DNA of 64,000 nt from Paracyclopina nana (Eukaryota > Arthropoda > Copepoda > Cyclopoida > Cyclopettidae), in NCBI GenBank assembly GCA_019096065.1, contig JAGUCH010000005.1, forward strand, positions 3,720,001 to 3,784,000. The letters are read 5' to 3'. A model generated the notes under the pieces. That model searched no databases. It was not told the DNA's origin and saw only the letters and a program-made list of their open reading frames with translations. Position 1 is the first letter of the stretch; the number at the start of each line of letters is the position of its first letter. Below, in pieces: positions 10,801 to 24,150 of the stretch. Both the position numbers and the translations under genes were made by a program.

Positions 10801-13800
10801 AATTTTCTTTACCAACAATGATCATTGCTACTTAGGTTTTGGGTGCCTGGACCAGATGGGGGATTCATCTCAGACTTGAAATACGTTCGAGGATTTCTGC
10901 AGCTGCAAGACTTGATTGACAGAGCCATTTTGAGGTGGACACAAAAGCAGTCAACCTCCTTGCAACAGCCAAACTTGGATGAAATCGGAGTGTACACTCA
11001 ACAGTTTCCGTACCCTTGCTTTGTCAGAGACAAGTGAGACACAAAATCTAGAAGAAAAACAAGGTTATGACCATATTTGCACGTTAACGTTTCTTTTTGC
11101 AGCTTTTTAAGCAGTCTTTACGTAACCCAAGCCTTGACAATGATGGTTGTATTTGGAATGGCTTTCGCAATGGCCTCAGCAATAAGGCAACAAGTTTGGG
11201 AGAAAGAATCGCAAAATATCCAGGTTTGTCTTGGCTTTTCTGTTTGGCTTAGTTGATGTAATTATGCCTTGATTTAGATGCTTGAAGTCATGGGGCTTAG
11301 CCTAACAATGAATTGGACTGTGTGGATCATCATGACTTTGCTAATGCTCTTCATAATCAGTGGGCTGCTGACTGTGTTGATGGTTTTTGCAGATTTGCTC
11401 AAGTTCTCTAATCCCATCTTGGTTTTGTTCTTATTATTTTGTGGCTCTGTTGCAACATTAGCCTTTGCGTAAGTAGCTTTTGGTCCCTTTTAGAAAGTTA
11501 AGAAGGCATTTCATTGTGCCTTATACCCAGAAAGCATGAACATTTCTGTTTTCCAAGAAATAATTCAGGTAGATATTATGTGGGCCCCATTCATTCTCTT
11601 TTTCATTTGGTAGGTTTATGATGGCAGCTGCAATGTCAAGAGCAGTGGTGGGTTCAGTTGTTTCAATCCTCATCTACATTGTTTCATTTGCTCCATTCAT
11701 GGCAATTTTTGCTTTTGAAGATTCAGTTGCCTTGTGGCAAAAGCTACTGGCAGTAATGCATTTCAAATTACCATATCTTGCAATAAGCCAAAAGCTTGCT
11801 TTCATTTAGGATGTCTTAATGACAACCAGCCTCAGCTTTGGGCTTAATTATGTGACTAAATATGAGCAGCAGAGCATTGGAGTCAACTGGGACAATAGGT
11901 GGAAATCCCCAGTGGAAAATGATCCTTTGAACCTGTCCTATTGCTGCCTCATCCTCTTATTTGATGCACTTTTGTATGCATTCGTTGCAATTTTCATCCT
12001 ACTAGGTACTTAGCATCTATTAGGTAACATTCTTCTTACACTTTGTGCACACCATTTTATCTTTTGAAGTGCAAAACAGAAAGAAAGCCACGAAAAAAGG
12101 CTTTGGGAGTGAACGTAACGCACTCGAAGAAGCACACATTGAATACCTGAAAGCTGGAGTGTCTCTTCAGAATTTAACCAAGGTTTTCCCTGTGACTGGC
12201 AAAGAATCAAGAGTTGCAGTGAATAATTTGAGTCTTGACTTTCAAGTTGGAGACGTTACGTCATTGTTGGGCCACAATGGAGCAGGAAAAAGCACCATGA
12301 TGTAAGTCTTCATAATTGTAATCAGCAACTCAATATTTTTAATCGGAGTTGCCTGCTGGCTGCTGCCAGATCGTCACTTAGTTTTGAAATTTTTTTCAGA
12401 CCTGATTTTAGCGTTACCAGATGATTTTGAAAGTCATCTGTTTTTACCGTAATGTTTAAACTTTTGTGCAAGAAAAGCAAGAAAAAACTAGAAAGGCTGG
12501 CTTGATCTGACGAGCATAAGCCATTTTTCATGCCTTGAGGCTCTTAGCAGCCAAAATGCATCTTTACTTTTTTCTACGTGTTGATTTCTCTTTTGGCGTT
12601 TTTAGCCACTATTTTGCTATCTTGCAAAATTTTAATACAATAACGCTTCAAACCAGAATTAACAAGAAAAATAGAACGACAGTAACGGATTCAGATTTCA
12701 GAAATTTGAATCCAGATTTTTCTGATAAAAATGGATAAATCCCTCAAGTCCGAAACAATCGTTTGGAAAGGAGGAAGATTCGTGACATTTCGCGTCATTC
12801 CACCAATGATGGGAAAGGTCGCCTGTCTATGTTCGGCATTTAAAAATTCCCATTTAAAATTGGCTTTGGTATGGTTTCAGTAAAATGTTGACTGGGCTGG
12901 TTGAGCCCACGTCTGGCCTTGCATTAGTCCATAGATTTGACACTTGGACTCAATGGGGTGTGGTGCAAAGTTTGATTGGTCTGTGTCCTCAACAAAGCAT
13001 TCTCTATGACACTCTGACCCCTCGCGAACATCTTGGCCTTTATGCCATGCTTAAGAGTGCCATGACGCCTTTGGAACAAAAGAAGGACGTGGAAACGTAA
13101 GCCAAATTCATAACCTGGAATGTACTATAACTTGATCTTTAAAATTTCAGCTTCCTCGAGTCCATGAAGATGACTCATCTTGCAGACGTTCCTATCGCTT
13201 CTTTGTCAGAAGGAATGAGACGCAGAATTTGCGTGGCCTTGGCCTTTATTGGCGGCTCCAAAGTGGTAATACTAGATGAGCCAACTTCTGGCGTTGATCC
13301 GATTGCAAGAAGACATATTTGGGAGCTGATTACCCAATTCAAGGAGGGTCGCACTATCATTTTCACTACGCATCACCTGGATGAGGCTGAACTTTTGAGT
13401 GATAAAGTTGCCATAATTCATAAGGGTTCACTACTCACCTATGGAACCTTGTCCGACATCAAATCTCACTATGGAGCCACTGGATTCGAACTTACCATCA
13501 ACCACAAGGCCAACAGGCAACAGGATGATTACGAAATCATTCAATACATTGGTATGCTGATGCTGCATATCTTGGCATAATTAGATGACTAATTTGATTA
13601 TGTAATTTTTATAGAGAAAACTGTCCCCAATGCTGAAAGATTGCCAAGAAGGCACAAAAAAGACCACAGCTTGAGATTCTTGCTGCCGCTCCATGATTTG
13701 ACCATAGACGATTCTGAAACCAATGAACTCGAAGTGCTTTTTGCCATCCTCGAAAACGAGTCCGACTCTCTTGGCATTGACAACTACATGCTGGAATGCA

Positions 13801-16800
13801 CCACTCTGGAGCAAATCTTTCTAGACATGGAACGTGAGGCGAGCTCTCCTGCTGCGCAAAAATTACTTGCAAAAGTGGGATTAAAGGATCGAAAACTCTT
13901 AAGGCCACCTCCAAGGATTGAAAATGATGCTGTGTCAGAGCAATCGGATTTGTCCGAAACGTACTCTGCGACGAGCAGCAGTGCAGGGTCTCATCAAGAA
14001 CGAAGTCTGATACGCGAGGAAATATTGACAGGTTGGAGCCTTACTTGGCTTCAATGTAGAGGCCTCTTGAAGAAGAGATTCTTTCATAACCTGAGGGACT
14101 GGCGCTTTTTCATCTCAATTTTCTTCATGCCTGCTGCCCTCATCGTGTTGAGTATGTTGTTGGGTCTCCTTAAGCCTGGTGACTCGTATGCTCCTTTGTT
14201 GATGACACCTTCGATTTATGGGCCGTTTTCCCATTCCTTTGTCAAGTAAGCAATATCCGACGTTTCGTTCAAAATATGTTTCATGTGATAGTAAATCACG
14301 TGTGCTATGGCTATATTGACCTGTCAAAAGGAACTATATCGGTTAAAAAAAAATACTTTCCTCGCAGGTTCAACTCGGAAAATCCAGTCTCTCATTCTAT
14401 TTTGGAAACTCTCACTGACCCTCCTGGAATTGGCACATCATGCATGAAAAACCTGAAAAACATATCAACTCATGTGTTTTGCCAATCCTCCAACCAAGAG
14501 AGCTTTGAAGTGGACTATGCAGTAAGCTTGATTGTCTGGTTAGTATTGAACAAAAAATAATAAAACTGTTCTTTAGGGCCCTGGAGCTATGTCCAAAACT
14601 TGTGCTTGTTCAGCGTATCACTGGACATGCGAAAAGCAAAGCAACTCCAGTGTGAAAAAGCCTGCCAGACTTATCACGAATACTACTGATGTTTTGTTTG
14701 ATCTTACCTCATTGGGTGACATCAATGAATGGATCCTTCAAACCCACGTGGACTTCATAGGCGGTAGATATGGTGGCTGGTCTCAGGCTTCAGATTACAA
14801 AACTCAAAATAGCTCATGGCTGGACGGCTCTCGGACTAAGATGATTGTATGGTACAACAACAAGGCTTTCCACGCTTTGCCTTCGTATGTGAATACAATC
14901 CACAATGCAATGTTGAGGTCAATTGTGGATGCAGATCATCGACAAGATTTCGGCATTTCAACCTTCTCGCACCCGTTGAACTTGTCAGTCGGTCAGGTCG
15001 ACATTGGCTCATTGTAAGTTCTATTTTAAGATCGGCGTTCATTTAGCCAAAAGCTAATTTTTTATGCGTGTTCCATATTACCATAAAATGATGAGTGTTT
15101 CCATTAAGCCAATGAAAGAAATAGACATCAGTCTAATTGAGTGTATGTTACTGTATTCAAAATTAACCCTCTCAAAATACTCAATTTAGCAAATAGCTAA
15201 CAGCAAATATTAAGGCTCTTACGTAACGCCAGTCAAATTACATGGTAGCTATTGTTATTGCACACAACTCGCTAAATCTAATTTTAGGATGCAAATACTC
15301 AGCAACTACGGTGTCTCTCTTATGGTCTTGGTGTCCATGGCATTTCTACCATCAGGGTTCATATCGTACTTGATTGGGGAACGAAAACGGGAAGAAAAGC
15401 AAGTACAACTTGTCACAGGAGTCTCCACCATGACGTACTGGACTGCTGCTGCAATCTGGGATATTTTCGTAAGCTACTTTTCTCAAGTAACGATTGCTTT
15501 CGATATGAAGCATTTTCGGTGGCAGCAACGCTAAAAATGTATTTTTTGCTGACTCTTCTTGGCGTGTGCTTTTGTAATTAGGCTTGTAATGAAGGCTAAA
15601 TATATAGCTTAGAGGCTGCATTTTTCGGCTTGGCAGGGGTTCCATTTTTGTGTAAGGAAAACCTGCTACTAGAGAAAGTGCACTCTTTCAGTCATTTCGA
15701 AAAAAAGCCTTTCTAAAAACATTTCTTCTGATGAAGCAGCGTTGCAAACTGCAACGACACTTTCTGTTTTGCCCTTCTAAGCACAGCCAACAATAAAGTA
15801 CCAAATGAGTTGCCATATGATGCTATTTGTTTTGTTGCAGGTCATCATGCTGTTTTTGCTAATTTGCGCCCTTATATTTGCTCTGTTCGGCCTCTCCACT
15901 TATACGGCCCATGAGAATTTGCCATCTGTTCTAATCCTGCTGTTTGCCTACTGCTTGACCTCAACGGCCTCAGTATATTTGGTTGAAAAGGCCTTCTCAG
16001 AGCCTTCAATGGGCCAACTGGTTGTCCTCTGTACCACAACTTTAGTTGGCCTCTTAACACTCATCATTACGCTGATCCTTCAGCTTCTCTGGTGGATTCC
16101 AGTAAGTAATTTGAAAGCTTAGTAATTCTCAGAATTTTCATTTTGCCCATTGCGTCTCATTTCTTTAGGAAGCCCAAAAAGTGCGAGCAATTTTGAACAG
16201 GGTTTTCCTCGTACTGCCACCTTATGCACTTGGAGGCGGTTTGTTGGCCTTGACAACCAATCAGGTCACGAGTGAAGTGATGAGCGAGTATGGTGTGGAA
16301 TCATACGAGCATCCCTTAAGTTGGGACATTCTTGGCATCAATATTTGCGTGATGCTCACAGAGGCCATTTTATTTTTCATCCTCAATCTCATGGTCGAAT
16401 ATAAGTGGTTTGACATCCTCCACAAGAGGTTTGTTCAAAAAGGAAGAAAGTATGCAAAACTCACATCTTAATAATGAGTCGTTTCCTTTGCAGCCTCGGC
16501 ATGCCTTCTGCTACTTCAAAGATATTCCCCAATGAGGAGGATGAAGATGTGACTGCTGAAAGAGTCAGAATTGAGAATGAAAGCGATGAGCAGAGTGCTG
16601 ACATATTAAGAATACGCAGTCTGACAAAAATATTCAGAAAGAATGTTGGGAAAAGTTGCGTTGCTGTAGACAACATCACCCTTGGAGTGAAATCAGGAGA
16701 GGTTGGAAATTCCTCTTTAAAATGCCCTATTTTCCAGCTATAATATCGTATTCCTTTATAGTGTTTTGGTTGGCTGGGTTTGAACGGAGCTGGAAAAAGC

Positions 16801-18163
16801 ACTGCGTTCAAGCTGCTCACTGGACAAATGGAGGCCACATCCGGAACATTTAGTTTCGGGAATCTCGCCGGCCAAGCACTGAGAATGGGATATTGTCCAC
16901 AAATGGATGCTCTTGACCGGCTTTTGACTGTCAGAGAGACGTTGGACGTTTACTCCAAACTGAGAGGAATCCCACCTATGTTGTCGCATAAGGTATGATA
17001 CGCTTCATATCACTCTCAATAAGTACTTTGATATCCCTCGAAAAGCATAAACGAGCTTCAAATTGTGCTTTTTGATAGCCTCTTTATACCAAGGATGAGA
17101 GCTCTTTCAGCTAATTAGAGTTCACAGAAATTATTATCCAGGCGTGAGCTTTGAAATATTTCTCCATGTTGGTAATTTAAACTGTTTCGTAATAGGTTGT
17201 GGCGAAAGCCATGCAAGACTTTGACCTTGAAGGCCATGCTGAGAACCAATGCGGTGATCTCAGTGGTGGCACGAAGCGCAAACTTTGCTCAGCAATCGCC
17301 ATGATTGGAAGCCCTCATTTGATCCTCATGGATGAGCCCACAAGGTGCGTGAAAAAAGGCGGCCCTTTTTTTCAAGACGAACGCTTTGATGCATTTTTCC
17401 TCAATTTTTTGCAGTGGAATGGACGCTGTAACCAAGAGGCTCGTTTGGCGGCGAATCCAAAAGCAAATTACAATGGGAGATTCCGCTGTAGTTTTAACTT
17501 CCCACTCAATGGAAGAATGTGAGTTTTTGTGCACTCGTCTAGCCATTATGTCCAATGGGAGGTTCAAATGTCTTGGCTCGCCAGATCACATCAAAGCCAA
17601 GTAAGTCAAAAGAATTTGGCCTAAATAAAAGCCCATTTCTTTATCTGATGAAGTTTCTTGAGACTTGCCCGAATATTGATTGGACTTTCCCTCTTGCTCT
17701 TTTTAGATATGGTAATGGATACTCTGTGTCTCTATTCTTTGAAAGCCAGGAAGACGTGGATGGAGGCATGCATTTTATAGCCTCCAGATTTCCCTTGAGT
17801 ACTCATGTGGTTAGGCACAATTCTACAATTCAGTTTAGAGTCTCCTCAGATCCACCCAGTGTGATTTTTGGACACATCTTGGCTAACAAATTGTCTCTGA
17901 GGATCCAAGACTTTGCAGTAAAGCACACCACCTTAGATGAGGTAAGTGTATGAAAAACAATCTGCGTTAGAGCTGCATAAAGACCAGGGGATTACTTTAA
18001 GGTGTTTGTCAACTTTGCTGATGGCAGCTGCCAACCAAAAAAATCCAGTGATCTACCACAGAGGCTGGCTGAGGTGTCTTTCTTGAATGATTTTCCTGAA
18101 AGCCCTCCTGGATCGATCAATCTTTATGTAGGTAACTTTTTTGCAGTATGGGATGCTCGTTAA
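4877..18163 (+). CDS. ABCA12/13-like full-length ABC lipid transporter (40 exons, ~3,164 aa)
   Basis: ABCA proteins move lipids across membranes using ATP. Exon 1 is 4877-5172 and exon 40 is 18002-18163. All 39 joins are phase-consistent and the exons total 9,495 nt. The N-terminus (one membrane segment at about 27-47, then an [15 protein letters not shown]-type start of the extracellular domain) resembles ABCA12/13. The first extracellular domain spans roughly residues 50-1640, followed by TM2-6 (exons 22-25). NBD1 has Walker [10 protein letters not shown] (exon 26), Walker [14 protein letters not shown] and H-loop TTHHLDEAE, but its signature reads LSEGM instead of LSGGM. TM7 lies near residue 2300, ECD2 follows, and TM8-12 are in exons 32-34. 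NBD2 has [26 protein letters not shown] and TSHSMEECE. Length lies between human ABCA12 (~2,600) and ABCA13 (~5,060). The last exon might instead splice at about 18133 to a short alternative tail. Confidence 0.93.
8253..8310 (+). other. GC-AG intron in the ABCA gene
   Basis: Exon 13 ends ...TTTCAAG at 8252, followed by GCAAGC, and the acceptor ...TTTTCTCAG ends at 8310. The frame continues only if GC is used (phase 2 on both sides), and the donor otherwise matches the U1 consensus well, as GC donors usually do. It is the only non-GT donor among the 39 introns. Confidence 0.75.
12302..12880 (+). other. Longest ABCA intron (579 bp)
   Basis: This interrupts NBD1 directly after Walker A. It is about ten times longer than most introns of the gene. 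I see no repeat with defined ends and no coding potential in it. Confidence 0.6.
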
Positions 18164-18266
18164 TACTGCTTGTCCTTCTTTAGGGAAAATCACCTAATAA
18201 TTTGGTTGTAGATAATGTTTGCGTCGACTCGACTCATCTTTGAAGCCAATTTGTATCCGTCAAGTT

Positions 18267-19535
18267 TTAATTTTGCTTTAAAATTACATTCAGTTGAAAT
18301 GCTTCTTTTGGCATTGGCCAGACTTCATCTGTAAGAAATTGTGATAATCATGTTGTTGATGCATTATTATACAATGTAATATACTTTAATACTAGTACCT
18401 TCACCTAGGATCACTGATGGCCCCACATTTTTGCTCATGTTGGTCAAAGGATCTGGAATGCTATCATCTAGAGCAACAGCTTCAATATTTGAGGGCTCTG
18501 GTAGTAGGCTGACCATTTTTTCGCTCACTAAATCGATGGCTTTCTTTACTGATAGCTAGTGCAAAAGAAGCCAGTATATTTTGATTTGCGGTTTGATAGA
18601 GTTGGCTAAATTTCATCACTTACAGGTGCTTGCTTACGTATGAAAGTTAGTAATTGGAACAGCGTTTTAGTGAGCTGTAGCCGTTGCTCGAATGAGGTTT
18701 TCTTCACTTTGTTATTGATGATGTTAGCTGCCTTGACTTCATTCCGCTCCATAGGTGGCTCCATAGATCTGACAACGATGTTGGAAAATAGGCGCTGAAA
18801 ATACATTGCGTCAGAAAGTATTCTTTGTTTAGGTAGCTTATTTACGTAAGCTTACACTTTGGATGTTATTCTGAACATTGGCAATTTTATACTCGAGTAA
18901 TTTTGAACTGTCCTTGGTGGCCAAAACTGCCAAAGCTTTCAGGCATTTTCGTATTCCTTCCTCGTTGCTCTGAAACAGGTAGCACCTTATTTATGGCCTT
19001 CTATTTTAGCTGGAGTAAAATGAAAGCGTACCTCGAGGTAGCCAACAAGTTGGCAAGGGTAAAATAGGAGTAGTCCAGTGACCATTTGCTCAGGATTTTC
19101 CTCGCCCACTTCTTTGAAGCTTCTCTCCCATAAATCTTGCACTGGCGTTGATGAAACACCAGTTGAATTTGATCCATCACTAGGTGCTACTCTGACATTG
19201 ATTTGGCTTAATTTGGCAGCAAATACGATCCCATGAAGGCTGGGTTTCTATGGGAAAGCCACGCGTTAATTTAAACGATGCATACAGCATATTTAGAGTT
19301 ACTACACCTCGAGGTTGGAATATTTGTGAGTTGGTTTCTTTGAGCTGCTCCCGGTGCTTATTGTTGGCTTGAGCATCTCATCAAAGCTTTCTGAAGCTCT
19401 CCAGCCAACTACCAAGCCAACCTGAATATTTTTCCTGAATACTAGGTAGCGCACTGTGCTGAAAACGATCCCTTTAAAATATTACAATTTTAATGTAAAC
19501 AGGAATCATTTTCCGCATAGTCACACTAGTGACAT
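18267..19535 (-). CDS. Seven-exon gene, tentative TEX47/BLUF-like protein (291 aa)
   Basis: Exons on the minus strand are 19525-19535, 19308-19458, 19032-19247, 18856-18969, 18624-18794, 18405-18555 and 18267-18328. All have GT-AG junctions and compatible phases, and they total 876 nt. The introns are 54-78 bp, like the neighbours. The middle of the protein (about residues 105-130, containing MVTGLLLFYPCQLVGYLE) resembles the core strand-helix unit of the TEX47/BLUF-type ferredoxin-like fold, but I recall that family imperfectly and identity is uncertain. The C-terminal half is helical and charged. The 11-bp first coding exon is the weakest part of the model. The gene is convergent with the ABCA gene (stop codons 103 bp apart) and divergent from tektin, which suits a sperm or cilium gene. 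No signal peptide or membrane segment is seen. Confidence 0.7.
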
Positions 19536-20460
19536 GAGTCGTGTGAAATGCACCAATTTTGAGCCCTTTGCCCCTCTGTGTCGGGGGTGTGATAGCATGT
19601 CAACTCTACCTTGACTTCAGCCTGGAGAAATATAGAGTACAGAAATACTATGACTTTATTCCATGCCTTTTCTCACTTGCTCCTAAATCGTGACATCGAA
19701 CAAAGAAAGGCCCTCAACTATTTTTGACCCAATCAGCCATTATTGCATAAGCGTTTTCCTGTTTTTAAGGTCGCGCGTTCTCCGTGATGGTTTCTCCAAC
19801 TAGCTAATTTTTCTTGTATCGATCAATCTGTATCTTTTCTGATCAAATGATAAATGCCTCGCAGCTACAACTGTATTCTTCAGTTTTTACTATGCCGCCA
19901 TTTGGCATTTTTCTTCACATAATAAAGCCTGTCTTATAGAGACAAAAGATGGTAAAATTGAGCTAAAAAGGCATTCCTTGAAAATCTAAAAGTAGCTCTT
20001 TGGGCTTCTTTAATTGAGGATGAAGCTTTGAAACTCTCCTCTAAAAGAGCGACCAATCAAGATTTACCCGAATTTTGAAATTAAATTGCCTGCGAGCATC
20101 CAATTTTGATTGATAGAAGCCAAATGCATCGAGCTCGCTAAAACGTGAACTATCTTTTTGCCATAATGGGAAAAAATGGTAAAAATTGGTCACTTTCGAT
20201 ATTGTTTTCATTGGTCATGATTCATTGTTTGCTACAATCATTTTGTGCTGTATCTGCGCATTTCTCTTTTTTTCAGCTCAATAGCTTATAAATGTCAACT
20301 TTATAGGGTAAGTACACAAACATAACAGAAGGTAACTTGCACTATGTGTACGTGTACTACAGAGTTGGTTGAAGTGGAGCAGCTTTCATGCACTTGGTTG
20401 TCATGACGGCAATAATCAAACAACTGAAGGACTTGCTCCACTTCTTGCTGGAAATCCAAG
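19536..20460. other. Divergent intergenic region, TEX47-like/tektin
   Basis: This 925-bp stretch must hold the promoters or 5' UTRs of two genes transcribed in opposite directions. No coding exon, TATA box at a sensible distance, or repeat was recognised. Confidence 0.5.
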
Positions 20461-23222
20461 ATGGCTGGAACCGTTCGCCCCAGAGAGGACTCCTTTATGA
20501 GACACCCAGTCGAGGATGAACGAGAATTGCTCAGCAAAGGAACAATTGGAGTGGACTCAGCCATTGCCAAGCAGCCTATTCTGGGCTCCTATTTGCCAGT
20601 CAACCCTGTGAATCGGTACACATTCAAGAAGTGGGATTTGAATGACTGGAGCAGGCACAATGAGAACAAATACTTTCAAGCCAATCGGGATCGGGATCGT
20701 TCAATGACGTGAGTAAAAAAAAAGTCTGGGGTCAGAGGCAATATTCGATTACAGCAGCTTTCAGCTCAATTTTCCCACCGATGTTTTAGCCGCGGAGTGA
20801 AAAGTGATCATCGTGATTTTTTTGCTCCTCTCTTCGTTGCAGTACAAGAAACGAGGCAAGGGAATTGATTGAGGCCACAAACAATCGCACGAATGTAACT
20901 CAAAATGAAACAACTGAACGTCTTGGAGGACGAGTGCAAGATATTAGCTATTGGAAGTTCGAGGTGGAGAGGGCGATTCAAGACATATCCAGTAAATACC
21001 ACTTTTTGCACTTTCTTCTCCACAGCAACGAGCTAATGAATGATCCAACTACGAAAAAAGGTAGAAAAAGGGCTAATTTTTACGTGGCTGCCTCAAGTTT
21101 TGTAAGTGCTTTGAAAAACCTTCAGCAAGAGAGCACAAAGGAAATTTAAAGGCATTAGGGTTTGTGGAATAGGTGCATTACTTAGCCACTTTGAAGAGCC
21201 TAATTTCTGCTCTTTTCTCTAACAAAATAGGCGAAAATGATTTGATGGTGCAGGAAATTCGTCGTCTTGAATATGCCATTCAGGCCACTGACGTTCCTAC
21301 CCAAATTGCCAAGGATTGCCTGGGTAATCGCCAGCGTAGGATCGATAATGATCTAGTCCAAGACAACACCGAAAACCAGCTGCTCAAAGAGCTTGAGATA
21401 ATTTCTCAGGTCAGGGATACTTTGACTGAATGTTTACGCAACGCTAGGGACCAATTGACAGCCAGTCGTGAAGCCAAGCATCAGCTAGAAATGGATTGGA
21501 GCGATAAGGTTATTTTCACATTGAAGAAAAGCAAAACAAAATTGATCAAATATAATGACTTTGTGTTGCTTACAGCTCAGGGCTCATCAACTGGATACGA
21601 AAAATACGAGCCTGAAGAACTCACGTGGAAACGTGATGCATCGTCCTGGAGCTGCTCTATACCAAGAAATGTAAGACAATCTTACCAGAAAAATAAGAGC
21701 ATACAACCTCGCTAAACTTAAATGGCTGCCCTCAAATACTAATTCTTATGCTTCTAATGTTACCACACTTTCTCGTTTAATGACCCTGATATCCATTCCA
21801 TAGGTTCAAGGCTCGTTAATTCAAATCTTACACGTTTGCTTCAGTATTTATCTTTGGCCATTAGCCCATTTTTTCCTATACCAATGAAAAGTAGGATGAA
21901 CCTTTCCACCACCAAGGCTAATTTTTTCTTTTGTGACAATTTTTAACAGGGAATCCATGCCTCCCAACTGGATGGATTTTAGCCAGGAAAACATCCGTAT
22001 TTCTGAGCATGAACGTGAAGCTAGCATTCGTTTGCGTGGAATGATTAGTGGCACTTTGTCTCAAACCAGTGCTGATATGAGGGATCAAGCTGATCGAGTG
22101 GAAGAAGCTCTGAGTCGTAGGATTGCCGAGACAGAAGAGGCATCGCGAACTCTAGAAAATGAACTGAAAGCCGTAAGCCATTTCAAATCACTAATGGCTT
22201 TTTAATCATTCCGCCTGCTTTGTTTCAATTTATGAACATCTTCTTTTGTGAAAGTTTTTTCCGTGGCTTGAGCTTGCCAAGCGCTTTTCAAGGTTTTTAA
22301 ATGAGGAATTCATAATGGCTTTCACATGTTTTAGAGAGATTCGCTTTTGAGGTTGAAACAAAAGCATTCTTTTAATTCCACTTCCAGACTGTTGAAGAAA
22401 TCACTCATATGGAAGCCAACATTGTTAATTTGCGAGATGCAAAATGGGAGAAGCAAATGCCACTGAAAGTGGCTGAAACGAGGCTTGGGAATAGGCATCA
22501 AAGGCCTAATATTGAAATGTGCAGAGATGAGCCTGCTCACAGGTAACATAATCTAACGTAAATGCTCGTTATTCGTGATGTAGTTGAGCTCGGGTATGCA
22601 TCATATGTATCACATTACACCTCATACCACAACCGAGAGAACTCCTATGTCTGCAAGGCTGCTAAAAAGTACTTTGGGCAATCAGCTAAACTATAATTTG
22701 CTGTAAACCTAGCAGACGAGCAGCTCTAATGAATTTCTTTTCTTCAAGACAAAAGATCTTGATGAGTTTGACGTCACAGCTTTTCCAAGGTTCCCCAATT
22801 TTTAGAGCCTTTTCACAAATACATTGCTCTTTAAAAAAATGAAAGCCACGCCATTTTCTCTCCCATCTAAACAAAACTGTGATTTTTTGCTTTGAAGAAA
22901 TTCCAGAGAAAACAGGAAAATTTTCTTGTATCAGGAGGCGTCAATTTTTGACGGATCAAGGTGAAGCAGGAAAAAAGGCTTATTTTACTCCTTACTTTGC
23001 AGATTGATTGAAGAAGTTGGCGAGCTGGAGCAAACAATTCGATCCTTAGAGTTGAAAAGTGAAGAGTCAGAGGATCGTCTACGCGATTTGCAGCACACGA
23101 GGATGGCTTTGGAGAAGGAAATCAACGTGAAGCGGAATTCTTTGGGGATTGATCGTGATCGATGCCAACGAATTAGAGGCCTATTCCCTAGTACTAATTT
23201 ATTGTGTGGATATCGCAAATAA
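20461..23222 (+). CDS. TEKT4: Tektin-4-like axonemal filament protein (7 exons, 455 aa)
   Basis: Tektins are coiled-coil filament proteins inside the doublet microtubules of cilia and flagella. Exons are 20461-20708, 20843-20991, 21231-21508, 21576-21670, 21950-22172, 22388-22542 and 23003-23222, totalling 1,368 nt (human TEKT4 is about 435 aa). The tektin signature appears as RPNIEMCRDEPAHRLIEEV starting near residue 370. Other family landmarks are DISYW, LEYAIQATDVPTQIA, LEMDWSDK and the C-terminal SLGIDRDRC...GLFPSTNLLCGY, which fits tektin-4 better than tektin-1, -2 or -3. Most of the protein is predicted coiled coil. The first ATG of the open frame was used. The gene lies divergent to the TEX47-like gene. 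Confidence 0.93.
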
Positions 23223-24150
23223 GCGAGTTGCGCGCAATTCCCATGTAGTCATTCGTTTAGATTAAGCAAGCTCATCTGTACATGCTCACACTCAATGCAC
23301 AAAATGACGAAAATACAGTAAAATGAACTCCCTGTGATTTTGGCTAAGACTTTTCCTCAGTTAGAGAAATGCGAGAGTTTTTCAGAACATTCAGGAATGA
23401 CGTCACGCAGAAGTGACTATTGCAACCATTATAAGAATAAACTTAGTGCTACAACACTGCTTCATTGTACGCTGTATGTCACGTTCGGCAATCTTCGATG
23501 AAGTGATGCTCGAAAAAAGGCTAATGCCTTTTTGCAAGCTTGTAACTAGCTTGATTTTGCATAGAAGGCATTTGCATTAGAAAAAAGTCTCAAAGACGGT
23601 AGCAACTTAGAACTGTAATTCATTCCTAGACTGTATTTCTAGCTCAATCGGTAGTTGCTTGAAATTCTTTCTCGTAATTTCCTCACTGACAATGTATTCT
23701 GCTTAGTCAGGTTACACATTTGTGACGATTCTCAAAGAGGAAATCAATTGAATGAATACGTCGTAAAAAGTGATACGAGCAGTTATATGTGCCTGCAGCC
23801 AAGTTCATATTTATTTTTATCTTGCGCGGGAAAGTAAAACTGGGCAATTTCTGGTTAGGTAAATATGACAGAGAGTATTCTAAAGAAATAAGCCCTCAAT
23901 CCATTTCAGGCTAATTTAATGGCCTTAATGAATGCAATTGTGGAAGCCAGGAGAAAAACGTCCTCTTTAAAACTTCGAAGAATAAATGCAAGGAGGCCAT
24001 TCTTAGACGAAATTCGCTTCGAAGGCCATTACATTTGGCCTTATCTTGAAGTTAGTCACTTTATTACGTGCATATAGCTAAATATCCTGACCGCGGATCG
24101 TCGTCGTCTTCATCCGTGTCCTCGTAAAAGAGGCTGTGGCGGCTCTCTAC
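23223..24150. other. Intergenic region tektin/GPCR with poly(A) signal
   Basis: It contains an AATAAA at 23436-23441, the best poly(A) site for tektin, and a perfect CRE-type palindrome TGACGTCA at 23398-23405. The remainder is AT-rich without coding potential and should include the GPCR promoter. Confidence 0.55.

Noticed and set aside
23640-23654. TAGCTCAATCGGTAG, a tRNA D-arm-like string (similar ones at 39764 and 44381)
   Set aside because: No matching B box or cloverleaf follows at the right spacing; at best SINE remnants.
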